This document shows positions 6,697 to 13,260 of a stretch of 17,010 bases of DNA, piece after piece; positions within the stretch are counted from its first letter, which is position 1, and each line of letters opens with the position of its first letter. The position numbers and the translations under genes were made by a program. The notes under the pieces were generated by a model. It saw nothing but the letters and a program-made list of their open reading frames with translations, did no database searches and was not told the origin of the DNA. The stretch comes from Alteromonadaceae bacterium UBA2620 (GTDB lineage: Bacteria > Pseudomonadota > Gammaproteobacteria > Enterobacterales > Alteromonadaceae), in contig DDJQ01000144.1 of assembly GCA_002339125.1 (NCBI GenBank), forward strand, positions 1-17,010, given 5' to 3'.

Positions 6697-8460
6697 ATGC
6701 GCACAGATTACTGTGGGAAAATTAACGCATCTTATATTGGACAAGAAGTCACGCTGTGTGGCTGGGTAAACAAACGCCGCGACTTGGGTGGCCTGATTTT
6801 TATCGACCTGCGCGACCGCGAAGGTTTAGTACAGGTCGTTTTTGACCCTGATTTACCTGAAGTGCAGGCGCTGGCCAATACACTGCGTGCCGAATTCTGT
6901 ATCAAGTTAACCGGTACGGTGCGCGCTCGTCCTGAAGGCCAGGTAAATAAGCAAATGACCACCGGTGAAGTGGAAATTCTTGGTACTGGCCTGGAAATCT
7001 TTAATAAGTCTGCCGTGTTACCACTGGACTGGAACCAGGAAAACTCTGAAGAGCAGCGCTTACGCTATCGTTATCTTGACCTGCGTCGCCCGGTAATGAG
7101 CAACAAGCTGCAGTTTCGTGCCAGGGTTACCGCAGCAGTACGCCGTTATCTGGAAGGCGAAGGTTTTCTGGATATCGAAACGCCGATCCTGACCAAAGCT
7201 ACGCCGGAAGGAGCTCGCGATTATCTGGTGCTGAGCCGTACCCACAAAGGTGAATTCTTTGCTCTGCCGCAGTCTCCACAATTGTTTAAGCAATTGCTGA
7301 TGATGTCGGGGATGGACCGCTACTACCAAATTGTTAAGTGCTTCCGTGACGAAGATTTACGTGCCGATCGTCAGCCTGAATTTACCCAAATCGATATCGA
7401 AACCACCTTTTTAGGGGCTGATGGCGTAATGGCCATTACCGAAGGTCTGATCCGCGATTTGTTTAAGCAAATGCTTGATGTGGACTTAGGCGACTTCCCG
7501 CAAATGACCTACGCCGAAGCGATGAAGCGCTATGGTAGTGATAAACCGGACTTACGTAACCCATTGGAACTGACCGATGTAGCAGATCTGCTGGCCAACG
7601 TTGACTTTAAAGTATTCAGTGGTCCGGCTAACGATCCGAAAGGACGCGTTGCCGCTATCCGCGTACCCGGTGGTGCATCGCTGTCGCGTAAACAAATTGA
7701 TGAGTACACTAAGTTTGTTGGTATCTACGGCGCGAAAGGCCTGGCCTGGGTTAAAGTTAACGAAAAAGCCAATGGCCTGGATGGTTTACAGTCGCCAATC
7801 CTTAAGTTCCTTAACGCTGAAATCGTTTCCGAAATTCTTGCCCGTACCGGCGCTGAAGATGGCGATATTTTGTTATTTGGCGCTGATAATGCAACGGTTG
7901 TTACCGAAGCCATGGGCGCACTGCGCCTGAAGCTGGGTGAAGATTTTGAGTTGCTGGAAGGTGAGTGGCGTCCGCTATGGGTGGTTGACTTCCCAATGTT
8001 CGAAGAAGCCGATGGTCAGTTACATGCGCTGCACCATCCGTTTACCGCACCGCGCAACTTAACCCCGGAGCAACTGGCAGATGCGCCCGCAACAGCTTTA
8101 TCTGATGCCTATGACATGGTATTAAACGGGGTTGAATTAGGCGGTGGTTCGGTGCGTATTCACGACCAGACCATGCAATCAGCAGTGTTCAGCATTCTGG
8201 GTATCGATAAAGAAGAAGCAGAGCTGAAATTTGGCTTCCTGCTTGAGGCGCTACGCTACGGTGCACCACCTCATGCTGGTCTGGCTTTCGGTCTCGATCG
8301 TCTGGTGATGCTGATGACTGGTGCTACCTCTATCCGTGATGTGATGGCGTTCCCGAAAACCACCACTGCCGCTTGTCCGCTAACCGATGCGCCGAGCCCG
8401 GCTAATCCTCAGCAACTGGCCGATTTAGCCATCGCAACAGTGAAGAAAGACGCCGAATAA
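6697..8460 (+). CDS. aspS: Aspartyl-tRNA synthetase
   Basis: This class IIb synthetase attaches aspartate to tRNA-Asp in the cytoplasm. At 587 residues it is the usual bacterial length (E. coli 590). An N-terminal OB-fold anticodon-binding domain spans about 1-105. Motif 2 is FRDEDLRADRQPEFTQ from F216, with R217 and E219 positioned to bind ATP. A bacterial GAD insertion domain occupies about 285-420. Motif 3 is GLAFGLDRL with the catalytic Arg near residue 535. The start MRTDYCGKI agrees with the family; only a weak AGGGG precedes it. Its TAA overlaps the nudB ATG by one base, so nudB is translationally coupled. Confidence 0.98.
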   Translation: MRTDYCGKINASYIGQEVTLCGWVNKRRDLGGLIFIDLRDREGLVQVVFDPDLPEVQALANTLRAEFCIKLTGTVRARPEGQVNKQMTTGEVEILGTGLEIFNKSAVLPLDWNQENSEEQRLRYRYLDLRRPVMSNKLQFRARVTAAVRRYLEGEGFLDIETPILTKATPEGARDYLVLSRTHKGEFFALPQSPQLFKQLLMMSGMDRYYQIVKCFRDEDLRADRQPEFTQIDIETTFLGADGVMAITEGLIRDLFKQMLDVDLGDFPQMTYAEAMKRYGSDKPDLRNPLELTDVADLLANVDFKVFSGPANDPKGRVAAIRVPGGASLSRKQIDEYTKFVGIYGAKGLAWVKVNEKANGLDGLQSPILKFLNAEIVSEILARTGAEDGDILLFGADNATVVTEAMGALRLKLGEDFELLEGEWRPLWVVDFPMFEEADGQLHALHHPFTAPRNLTPEQLADAPATALSDAYDMVLNGVELGGGSVRIHDQTMQSAVFSILGIDKEEAELKFGFLLEALRYGAPPHAGLAFGLDRLVMLMTGATSIRDVMAFPKTTTAACPLTDAPSPANPQQLADLAIATVKKDAE

Positions 8461-8900
8461 TGGCCTATAAGCGTCCCGAGTCGGTCCTGGTTGTGCTCTA
8501 CAATGAGCACAACCAGGTGCTTATTATGCAGCGCAATGATGATGCGGACTTCTGGCAGTCGGTAACCGGCACCATCGAAGAGGGCGAACTACCGCTCGCG
8601 ACAGCTTATCGAGAAGTCGCCGAGGAAACCGGCGTTGTGCTGTCTTCCGAGTCAGGCGACATTATTGATTGCCAGCATATTAATCAGTATGAGATCCGCC
8701 CAGAGTGGCGCTACCGCTATCCCCCCGATGCCTTTGTAAACACAGAATATGTATTCGTAGTACAAATCAGCAGTCAGGTACCAATCATTTTAACTGAACA
8801 CTCCGCCTACGAATGGGTAGAAAAGTCCGTTGCGGCAGAGCGTGTTTGGTCACCTTCTAATCAAGCTGCCATTCTGGCATTTGTACCTGAGTCAAAATAA
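8460..8900 (+). CDS. nudB: Dihydroneopterin triphosphate diphosphatase NudB
   Basis: This Nudix hydrolase removes pyrophosphate from dihydroneopterin triphosphate in folate synthesis. The Nudix box is complete: G37-x5-E43-x7-R51-E52-V-x-E55-E56-x-G58. Residues DADFWQSVTGTIEEGE and the late TEHSAYEWV segment are close to E. coli NudB, which favours this assignment over other Nudix families. Length is 146 residues against about 150. It overlaps both neighbours by 1 bp (TAATG at each junction). The mRNA for residues about 10-20 forms a perfect 13-bp inverted repeat (8486-8517) that may affect expression. In E. coli yebC lies between nudB and ruvC; here it is absent and the two genes touch. Confidence 0.93.
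   Translation: MAYKRPESVLVVLYNEHNQVLIMQRNDDADFWQSVTGTIEEGELPLATAYREVAEETGVVLSSESGDIIDCQHINQYEIRPEWRYRYPPDAFVNTEYVFVVQISSQVPIILTEHSAYEWVEKSVAAERVWSPSNQAAILAFVPESK
8486..8517. repeat. Perfect 13-bp inverted repeat within the 5' end of nudB
   Basis: CCTGGTTGTGCTC at 8486-8498 is exactly complementary to GAGCACAACCAGG at 8505-8517, leaving a 6-nt loop TACAAT. In RNA this is a strong stem of 13 pairs starting 26 nt after the nudB A. The codons concerned specify ordinary residues of the first beta strand, so the symmetry is not demanded by the protein. There is no T-tract after it, so it is not a standard terminator. Possible roles are a translational brake, an RNase processing site between aspS and the nudB-ruv genes, or a protein-binding operator; none is shown. 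Confidence 0.85.
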
Positions 8901-9418
8901 TGGTAATACTGGGTATAGATCCAGGTTCTCGCGTCACCGGGTATGGTTTAGTCCGTCGGCACCAGGGAAAATTGCATTATGTTGCCAGCGGTTGTATTCG
9001 TTTAACCGATAAACCACTGGCGCCGCGTCTGGACAAAATTTTTATTGGTGTGAGTGAGTTAATCGAGCAGTTTAAACCAGATTGCCTGGCCATTGAGCAG
9101 GTGTTTCTGGCCCGTAACCCGGACTCAGCGTTAAAGCTGGGCCATGCCAGGGGAGCGGCGATGATTGCCGCAACGCAGGCCAGTTTAAGTGTGTCAGAAT
9201 ATTCCGCCCGGCAAATAAAGCAATCCGTGGTAGGCACTGGTGGTGCAGATAAAACCCAGGTGCAGCACATGGTGAAACACTTGTTAGGGTTATCCGGCAC
9301 ACCTCAGGCCGATGCGGCCGATGCGCTGGCAGTGGCATTGTGCCATGCCCACAGTGAGCAAAACCTGGTGAAGTTAGCCGGGCAGGCCCGTAAGACTGTA
9401 CGTGGCCGGTTGCGGTAA
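8900..9418 (+). CDS. ruvC: Holliday-junction resolvase RuvC
   Basis: RuvC is the dimeric endonuclease that cuts Holliday junctions migrated by RuvAB in recombinational repair. The four acidic catalytic residues are in place: D7 in GIDPGS, E66 in LAIEQVFL, and D138 and D141 in ADAADAL. Length (172) matches E. coli (173). The ATG overlaps the nudB stop by one base. Within nudB no strong ribosome binding site is visible near the end, so translation probably depends on coupling. ruvA and ruvB follow downstream, whereas in E. coli ruvC is separated from ruvAB; having all three together is common in other gammaproteobacteria. Confidence 0.97.
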   Translation: MVILGIDPGSRVTGYGLVRRHQGKLHYVASGCIRLTDKPLAPRLDKIFIGVSELIEQFKPDCLAIEQVFLARNPDSALKLGHARGAAMIAATQASLSVSEYSARQIKQSVVGTGGADKTQVQHMVKHLLGLSGTPQADAADALAVALCHAHSEQNLVKLAGQARKTVRGRLR

Positions 9419-9460
9419 ACGCCTCACAGCAGGCATAGCAAAACGGAGTAAAAGAATAAC

Positions 9461-10093
9461 ATGATTGGACGTATTCACGGCCAGCTATTGGAAAAAGCCC
9501 CCCCTGATGTGTTGGTAGATGTGGGCGGTGTGGGTTATGAGCTGCAACTGCCTATGACCAGTTTTTACCAATTACCCGCAGTGGGAGAAACCTGCACCTT
9601 ATATACGCACTTTGTGGTGCGTGAAGATGCCCAGCTGCTATTCGGTTTTGCCGATAAACTGGAACGTGGCCTGTTTCGTGAACTGATTAAGGCCAATGGC
9701 GTGGGGCCAAAACTGGGCCTGGCCATTTTGTCGGGAATGTCAGCCAAGCAGTTTTTACAGGTGGTTCAGCACGAAGATGTAACCTCGCTGACCAAGCTAC
9801 CGGGTATCGGCAAGAAAACCGCGGAACGATTAGTGGTAGAGCTACGCGACCGGCTGGCTAAGTTTACTCAGAATCTGGAAACTTCCGGCAGTGAACTGCT
9901 TGTTGCTGGCGGTATCGACAATGGCGGCGAAAACGCGATTGTGGCACTCAGCGACGTAAAAGAAGAAGCCATGAGCGCATTGGTAGCCTTAGGTTATAAA
10001 CCGCCGCAGGCAAGCAAAATGGTGAATGCGGTGTTTCAGGACGATATGGATAGCGAAGCCCTGATTCGTCAGGCGCTAAAAGCCGCTCTGTAA
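9461..10093 (+). CDS. ruvA: Holliday-junction branch-migration protein RuvA
   Basis: RuvA tetramers hold the four-way junction and load RuvB rings. The 210-residue protein has the N-terminal OB domain (MIGRIHGQLLEK), two helix-hairpin-helix motifs (about 71-92 with NGVGPKLGLAIL, and 106-127 with LPGIGKKTAERL), and the C-terminal three-helix RuvB-binding domain (about 160-210). The linker between them is Gly/Asn/Glu-rich as usual. GGAG lies about 14 bp before the ATG. It follows ruvC by 42 bp and precedes ruvB by 62 bp; no terminator is seen in either gap, so one transcript is likely. Confidence 0.97.
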   Translation: MIGRIHGQLLEKAPPDVLVDVGGVGYELQLPMTSFYQLPAVGETCTLYTHFVVREDAQLLFGFADKLERGLFRELIKANGVGPKLGLAILSGMSAKQFLQVVQHEDVTSLTKLPGIGKKTAERLVVELRDRLAKFTQNLETSGSELLVAGGIDNGGENAIVALSDVKEEAMSALVALGYKPPQASKMVNAVFQDDMDSEALIRQALKAAL

Positions 10094-10155
10094 ACGCCAG
10101 GTAGTAGCGTAGTGAATTTAGCAATAAGTATCAGCAGTGATAGAGAGAACAGTAA

Positions 10156-11160
10156 ATGATTGAAGCAGACCGTTTAATATCTGCCAGTGAAAGCGACGAA
10201 GATGCCGTGATTGACCGGGCGATTCGGCCTAAGCTGTTGCAGGATTATACCGGGCAACAACATGTCTGCGATCAGATGGAAATCTTTATTGAAGCTGCCC
10301 GTCGTCGTGAAGACGCGCTCGATCACCTGCTGATTTTTGGCCCGCCTGGATTAGGGAAAACCACACTGGCTAATATCGTGGCCAATGAGATGGGCGTAAA
10401 TATTAAAACTACCTCCGGGCCGGTACTCGAGAAGGCCGGGGATTTGGCGGCACTGCTGACCAACCTCGAACGCAACGATGTGCTGTTTATTGACGAGATT
10501 CACCGCTTGAGCCCGGTGGTGGAAGAGATACTCTATCCGGCCATGGAAGACTATCAGTTAGACATTATGATTGGCGAAGGGCCGGCAGCCCGTTCCATCA
10601 AGCTCGACTTACCGCCTTTTACCCTGGTGGGAGCGACCACGAGGGCCGGCTCACTAACTTCACCACTCAGAGACCGGTTTGGCATTGTTCAGCGCCTGGA
10701 ATTTTACTCGGTAAAAGATCTCACCGACATCGTTGCCCGCAGTGCTCACTATATGCAACTGGAAATGGACGAAAGCGGTGCATTTGAAGTGGCTAAACGT
10801 TCTCGTGGTACGCCGCGTATTGCCAATCGGCTGCTGCGCCGGGTACGGGACTACGCCGAGATTAAATCTGATGGTACGGTGAATGGTGAGGTAGCTGCTG
10901 CCGCACTGGATATGCTCGATGTGGATAAAGAAGGCTTTGACTACATGGACCGCAAGCTGCTAAATGCCATCATCGAAAAATTTGATGGCGGCCCGGTGGG
11001 ACTGGAAAACCTCGCTGCGGCCATCGGCGAAGAAAAAGAGACCATAGAAGACGTTATTGAGCCCTTTCTTATTCAACAGGGCTTCCTGCAGCGCACCCCG
11101 CGCGGGCGCATAGCCACCCAACGCGCTTATCTGCATCTGGGATTTCAGTTGGACAGCTAA
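10156..11160 (+). CDS. ruvB: Holliday-junction DNA helicase RuvB
   Basis: RuvB is the AAA+ hexameric motor that drives branch migration with RuvA. Walker A is GPPGLGKTT at 62-70, Walker B FIDEIH at 111-116, sensor 1 GATTRAG near 159-165, and the arginine finger R174 in LRDRFG. A winged-helix domain occupies the last 75 residues (GPVGLENLAAAIGE ... RTPRGRIAT). Length 334 is typical. AGAGAGAACAG upstream of the ATG provides the ribosome binding site. The stop codon sits in the loop of a perfect 10-bp hairpin (11148-11172). It is the last gene before a 527-bp non-coding gap. Confidence 0.97.
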   Translation: MIEADRLISASESDEDAVIDRAIRPKLLQDYTGQQHVCDQMEIFIEAARRREDALDHLLIFGPPGLGKTTLANIVANEMGVNIKTTSGPVLEKAGDLAALLTNLERNDVLFIDEIHRLSPVVEEILYPAMEDYQLDIMIGEGPAARSIKLDLPPFTLVGATTRAGSLTSPLRDRFGIVQRLEFYSVKDLTDIVARSAHYMQLEMDESGAFEVAKRSRGTPRIANRLLRRVRDYAEIKSDGTVNGEVAAAALDMLDVDKEGFDYMDRKLLNAIIEKFDGGPVGLENLAAAIGEEKETIEDVIEPFLIQQGFLQRTPRGRIATQRAYLHLGFQLDS

Positions 11161-11172
11161 TTGCTGTCCAAC
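11148..11172. repeat. Perfect 10-bp hairpin with the ruvB stop codon in its loop
   Basis: GTTGGACAGC (11148-11157) pairs exactly with GCTGTCCAAC (11163-11172) around the 5-nt loop TAATT, whose TAA is the ruvB stop. It is placed to protect the 3' end of the operon mRNA or to act in termination. It is followed by CAGTGTCTGATTTT rather than a run of T, so it is not a canonical intrinsic terminator. Confidence 0.75.
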
Positions 11173-11284
11173 CAGTGTCTGATTTTAATCAGTGCTTAAT
11201 TTGCCCGCTCTACCTGCCATTAGGCCTCTCTTCCTGAAAAAAGAATAATCCGCTGGTTTCCTGAGCCACTTTAAAGCAGCGCAG

Positions 11285-11300
11285 GCCACAGGTTTGTGGC
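11285..11300. repeat. Short 6-bp hairpin in the ruvB-ybgC gap
   Basis: GCCACA and TGTGGC flank the 4-nt loop GGTT. No T-tract follows. With the items at 11313, 11341-11456 and 11512 it is part of the content of the 527-bp gap 11161-11687, in which I see no convincing protein gene. Confidence 0.4.
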
Positions 11301-11340
11301 GTAAGGTGATAATGTGATAAAAGTCACCTGAAAAACAGGC

Positions 11341-11367
11341 AAAAAAAACCCGCTTCAGAGAAGCGGG
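11341..11367 (-). terminator. Rho-independent terminator on the minus strand
   Basis: CCCGCTTC (11349-11356) and GAAGCGGG (11360-11367) form an 8-bp GC-rich stem with a 3-nt loop. Read on the minus strand the stem is followed by eight T residues (complement of 11341-11348), a textbook intrinsic terminator. On the + strand there is no T-tract, so it does not serve ruvB. Its orientation implies a minus-strand transcript arriving from the right, where no minus-strand gene exists other than the predicted small RNA. Confidence 0.85.
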
Positions 11368-11456
11368 GTGAGAACAACAAGTGTTGAAGGAAAAAATCCA
11401 GGGAACTCATGTCTAACAGGCAATAAATAGAGAACTCATTCATCTGTCGACTTGAT
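11341..11456 (-). ncRNA. Predicted small RNA between ruvB and ybgC, antisense to the surrounding genes
   Basis: A promoter (11464-11491) and a strong intrinsic terminator (11341-11367), both on the minus strand, bracket a transcript of about 115 nt with no downstream gene to serve. The body is unstructured and U-rich before the terminator stem, carries the octamer AUGAGUUC twice (complement of 11432-11439 and 11403-11410, 29 nt apart), and ends in a U8 tail. These are features of Hfq-dependent trans-acting small RNAs. I cannot assign it to a known family. A 39-codon frame starting at 11443 passes through the terminator and is probably fortuitous. Expression is inferred only from signals in the sequence. 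Confidence 0.6.
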
Positions 11457-11463
11457 GAGGCGT

Positions 11464-11491
11464 ATTATAGAGATAATTTGGTTGCTCACAA
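11464..11491 (-). promoter_or_regulatory. Sigma-70 promoter of the predicted minus-strand small RNA
   Basis: On the minus strand TATAAT (complement of 11464-11469) is a perfect -10 box. TTGTGA (complement of 11486-11491) is a 4/6 -35 box with 16-bp spacing. Transcription would begin near 11456. The perfect -10 so close to a correctly oriented terminator is the main argument for a real transcript. Confidence 0.6.
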
Positions 11492-11511
11492 TTGAGAATA
11501 TTTTAGTTTTA

Positions 11512-11530
11512 AGATTAGAAAAACTAATCT
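11512..11530. promoter_or_regulatory. AT-rich palindrome upstream of the small-RNA promoter
   Basis: AGATTAG and CTAATCT form a perfect 7-bp inverted repeat around AAAAA. It lies about 20 bp upstream of the -35 box of the minus-strand promoter and about 60 bp before a candidate ybgC promoter. It could be an operator for either one. Nothing in the window identifies the regulator. Confidence 0.35.
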
Positions 11531-11587
11531 GTAAATAAAATGTTAATTTCGGCCGGGTTTTCTCCATAGGCTAGTAATAGTAAGCTT

Positions 11588-11617
11588 TTGAGGCAGATCT
11601 CTGGTGGCTGATGTAAT
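11588..11617 (+). promoter_or_regulatory. Candidate promoter of the ybgC-tol-pal cluster
   Basis: TTGAGG (11588-11593) and TGTAAT (11612-11617) are spaced 18 bp and match the sigma-70 boxes at 4/6 and 5/6 positions. The start near 11624 would leave a leader of about 64 nt. A promoter is expected in this gap because the upstream gene is unrelated, but this particular match is weak. Confidence 0.25.
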
Positions 11618-11687
11618 TCGTCTTGCGATACATTTATTTGGTCGTAGTTCTCAGGCGCTATAGACAGCAAACCGCCTTTTACCTACC

Positions 11688-12122
11688 ATGTGCAGCATCT
11701 TAAATAACAGAGATTTCAAGGTGCACACACTCAGTATACGGGTCTACTACGAAGATACTGACGCCGGTGGCATAGTGTATTACGCTAATTATTTAAAGTT
11801 TGCGGAGCGTGCCAGAACCGAGTGGTTGAGAGATTTAGGCTTCGAGCAGGACGAATTGCTGGAACAAAACATTGCCTTTGTCGTCAAACACGTTGAAATG
11901 CACAATAATGCGCCTGCTCGCTTCAATCAAATGTTGAGTATTCACTCGCACATTGTAGAATTGAAGGGCGCTAGCATGACATTTAAACAAGATATTATAA
12001 ATGCACAGGATCAGAAGCTTCTGGTTACCGTGCAAGCAAAAATCGCCTGTGTGGATTTGGCCAATATGCGGCCGCGTCGGATACCAGAGGCAATGTTAGG
12101 GGAATTTTCGCGTGTCATCTGA
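11688..12122 (+). CDS. ybgC: Acyl-CoA thioesterase YbgC of the Tol-Pal cluster
   Basis: A hot-dog-fold thioesterase of the 4-hydroxybenzoyl-CoA thioesterase family, usually the first gene of the tol-pal operon. YbgC hydrolyses short-chain acyl-CoA and in E. coli associates with phospholipid-synthesis enzymes. The signature VYYEDTDAGGIVYYANYLKFAERARTE is present, with the catalytic Asp in EDTDAGG. Length is 144 residues from the ATG at 11688, which has no ribosome binding site. A GTG at 11721 with AGAG upstream would give 133 residues (MHTLSIRVYYED) and fits the family's N-terminus at least as well. It overlaps tolQ by 11 bp. Confidence 0.92.
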   Translation: MCSILNNRDFKVHTLSIRVYYEDTDAGGIVYYANYLKFAERARTEWLRDLGFEQDELLEQNIAFVVKHVEMHNNAPARFNQMLSIHSHIVELKGASMTFKQDIINAQDQKLLVTVQAKIACVDLANMRPRRIPEAMLGEFSRVI

Positions 12123-12795
12123 TTTAACCTTTATTGGCTTGTTTTTACAGGCAAGCTTTGTAGTACAGCTGGTTATGTTATTGCTAATCAGTGTTTCCAT
12201 TGCCTCCTGGGCGTTCATTTTTCAGCGTCAGAAAGCGCTTAACGGTGCACGCAGTGAAATGAAGAACTTTGAGGATGAGTTCTGGTCGGGCGCCGATCTT
12301 AACCGTTTATACCAACAACTTTCCAGCGAAGAGCAGGTAAGTGGTATGGGGCATATCTTCTGTGCCGGCTTTAAAGAGTTCGTACGACTGCGCAAAAGCA
12401 ATACCAACGCTAACGTGGTTGTCGATGGTACCTACCGGGCGATGCGCGTAGCGTTATCCCGCGAAGTGGACAACCTTGAAAGCCGCCTGTCCTTCCTTGC
12501 CACGGCCGGCTCTATCAGCCCCTATATCGGCTTATTTGGTACTGTATGGGGTATCATGAATGCTTTTATTGCACTCGGCGAAGTCCAACAGGCGACGTTA
12601 TCCATGGTTGCGCCGGGGATTGCTGAAGCACTGATTGCCACCGCAATAGGCTTATTTGCCGCGATCCCGGCGGTGATTGCCTATAACCGCTTCAGCCACC
12701 AGGTCGAGAAACTGGAAAACAGTTACGTCAACTTTATGGAAGAGTTTTCAGCCATACTGCAGCGTCAGGCCCATGCGTCGCAGCAAAGCGCGTAA
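12112..12795 (+). CDS. tolQ: TolQ, inner-membrane motor subunit of the Tol-Pal system
   Basis: TolQ and TolR form a proton-driven complex, related to ExbB-ExbD and MotA-MotB, that energises TolA for outer-membrane constriction at division. The 227-residue protein has three membrane helices (about 16-36, 132-155, 167-190) and a cytoplasmic loop between the first two. Polar residues T144 and T177 in helices 2 and 3 correspond to the ion-path threonines of E. coli TolQ (145 and 178). The start is GTG with AGGGGAA upstream, inside the ybgC 3' end, so translation is probably coupled. Confidence 0.95.
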   Translation: MSSDLTFIGLFLQASFVVQLVMLLLISVSIASWAFIFQRQKALNGARSEMKNFEDEFWSGADLNRLYQQLSSEEQVSGMGHIFCAGFKEFVRLRKSNTNANVVVDGTYRAMRVALSREVDNLESRLSFLATAGSISPYIGLFGTVWGIMNAFIALGEVQQATLSMVAPGIAEALIATAIGLFAAIPAVIAYNRFSHQVEKLENSYVNFMEEFSAILQRQAHASQQSA

Positions 12796-12823
12796 CATCC
12801 TAAGTTAACAGGAGAGTCCCGCT

Positions 12824-13246
12824 ATGTATGTGCGTAAACGCCGTCGTCCGGTTTCTGAAATAAACGTGGTGCCTTATATCGACGTGATGCTGGTGCTGCT
12901 GATTATCTTTATGGTTACCGCCCCCCTGATCTCCCAGGGCGTTAAAGTGGATTTACCCAAAGCCAGCGCCCAGCCTATTGAGCAGGAAGAAAAGCCACCC
13001 ATTATTGCGTCGGTGGATATTAAGGGCGACTATTACCTTAATCTGGGCGATAACCAGGAGCAGGCCGTTGATGAAGAAGAAATGGCGGCGCTGGTGCAGG
13101 CGCAGTTAAAGCAAAGCCCTGACACGCCGGTAGTGGTAAAAGGGGATGGTCAGGTTGCCTATAACGAAGTGATTCAACTTATGGTACTGCTGCAAAAAGC
13201 GGGTGTGCCTTCGGTCGGTCTTATGACCGATCCGGTTGAAAAGTAA
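12824..13246 (+). CDS. tolR: TolR, inner-membrane motor subunit of the Tol-Pal system
   Basis: This 140-residue protein has a short cytoplasmic Arg/Lys-rich N-terminus, one membrane helix (about 18-36) and a periplasmic domain. D20 in PYIDVMLVLL is the essential proton-carrying aspartate (D23 in E. coli TolR). The periplasmic part ends in QVAYNEVIQLMVLLQKAGVPSVGLMT, typical of ExbD/TolR. AGGAG lies about 10 bp before the ATG. It follows tolQ by 28 bp. Confidence 0.96.
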   Translation: MYVRKRRRPVSEINVVPYIDVMLVLLIIFMVTAPLISQGVKVDLPKASAQPIEQEEKPPIIASVDIKGDYYLNLGDNQEQAVDEEEMAALVQAQLKQSPDTPVVVKGDGQVAYNEVIQLMVLLQKAGVPSVGLMTDPVEK

Positions 13247-13260
13247 AACAGGCGCAGATT

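Noticed and set aside
11281..11330. Plus-strand intrinsic terminator for ruvB in the gap
   Set aside because: The hairpins at 11148-11172 and 11285-11300 lack T-tracts, and the strong stem at 11349-11367 has its T-tract only when read on the minus strand.
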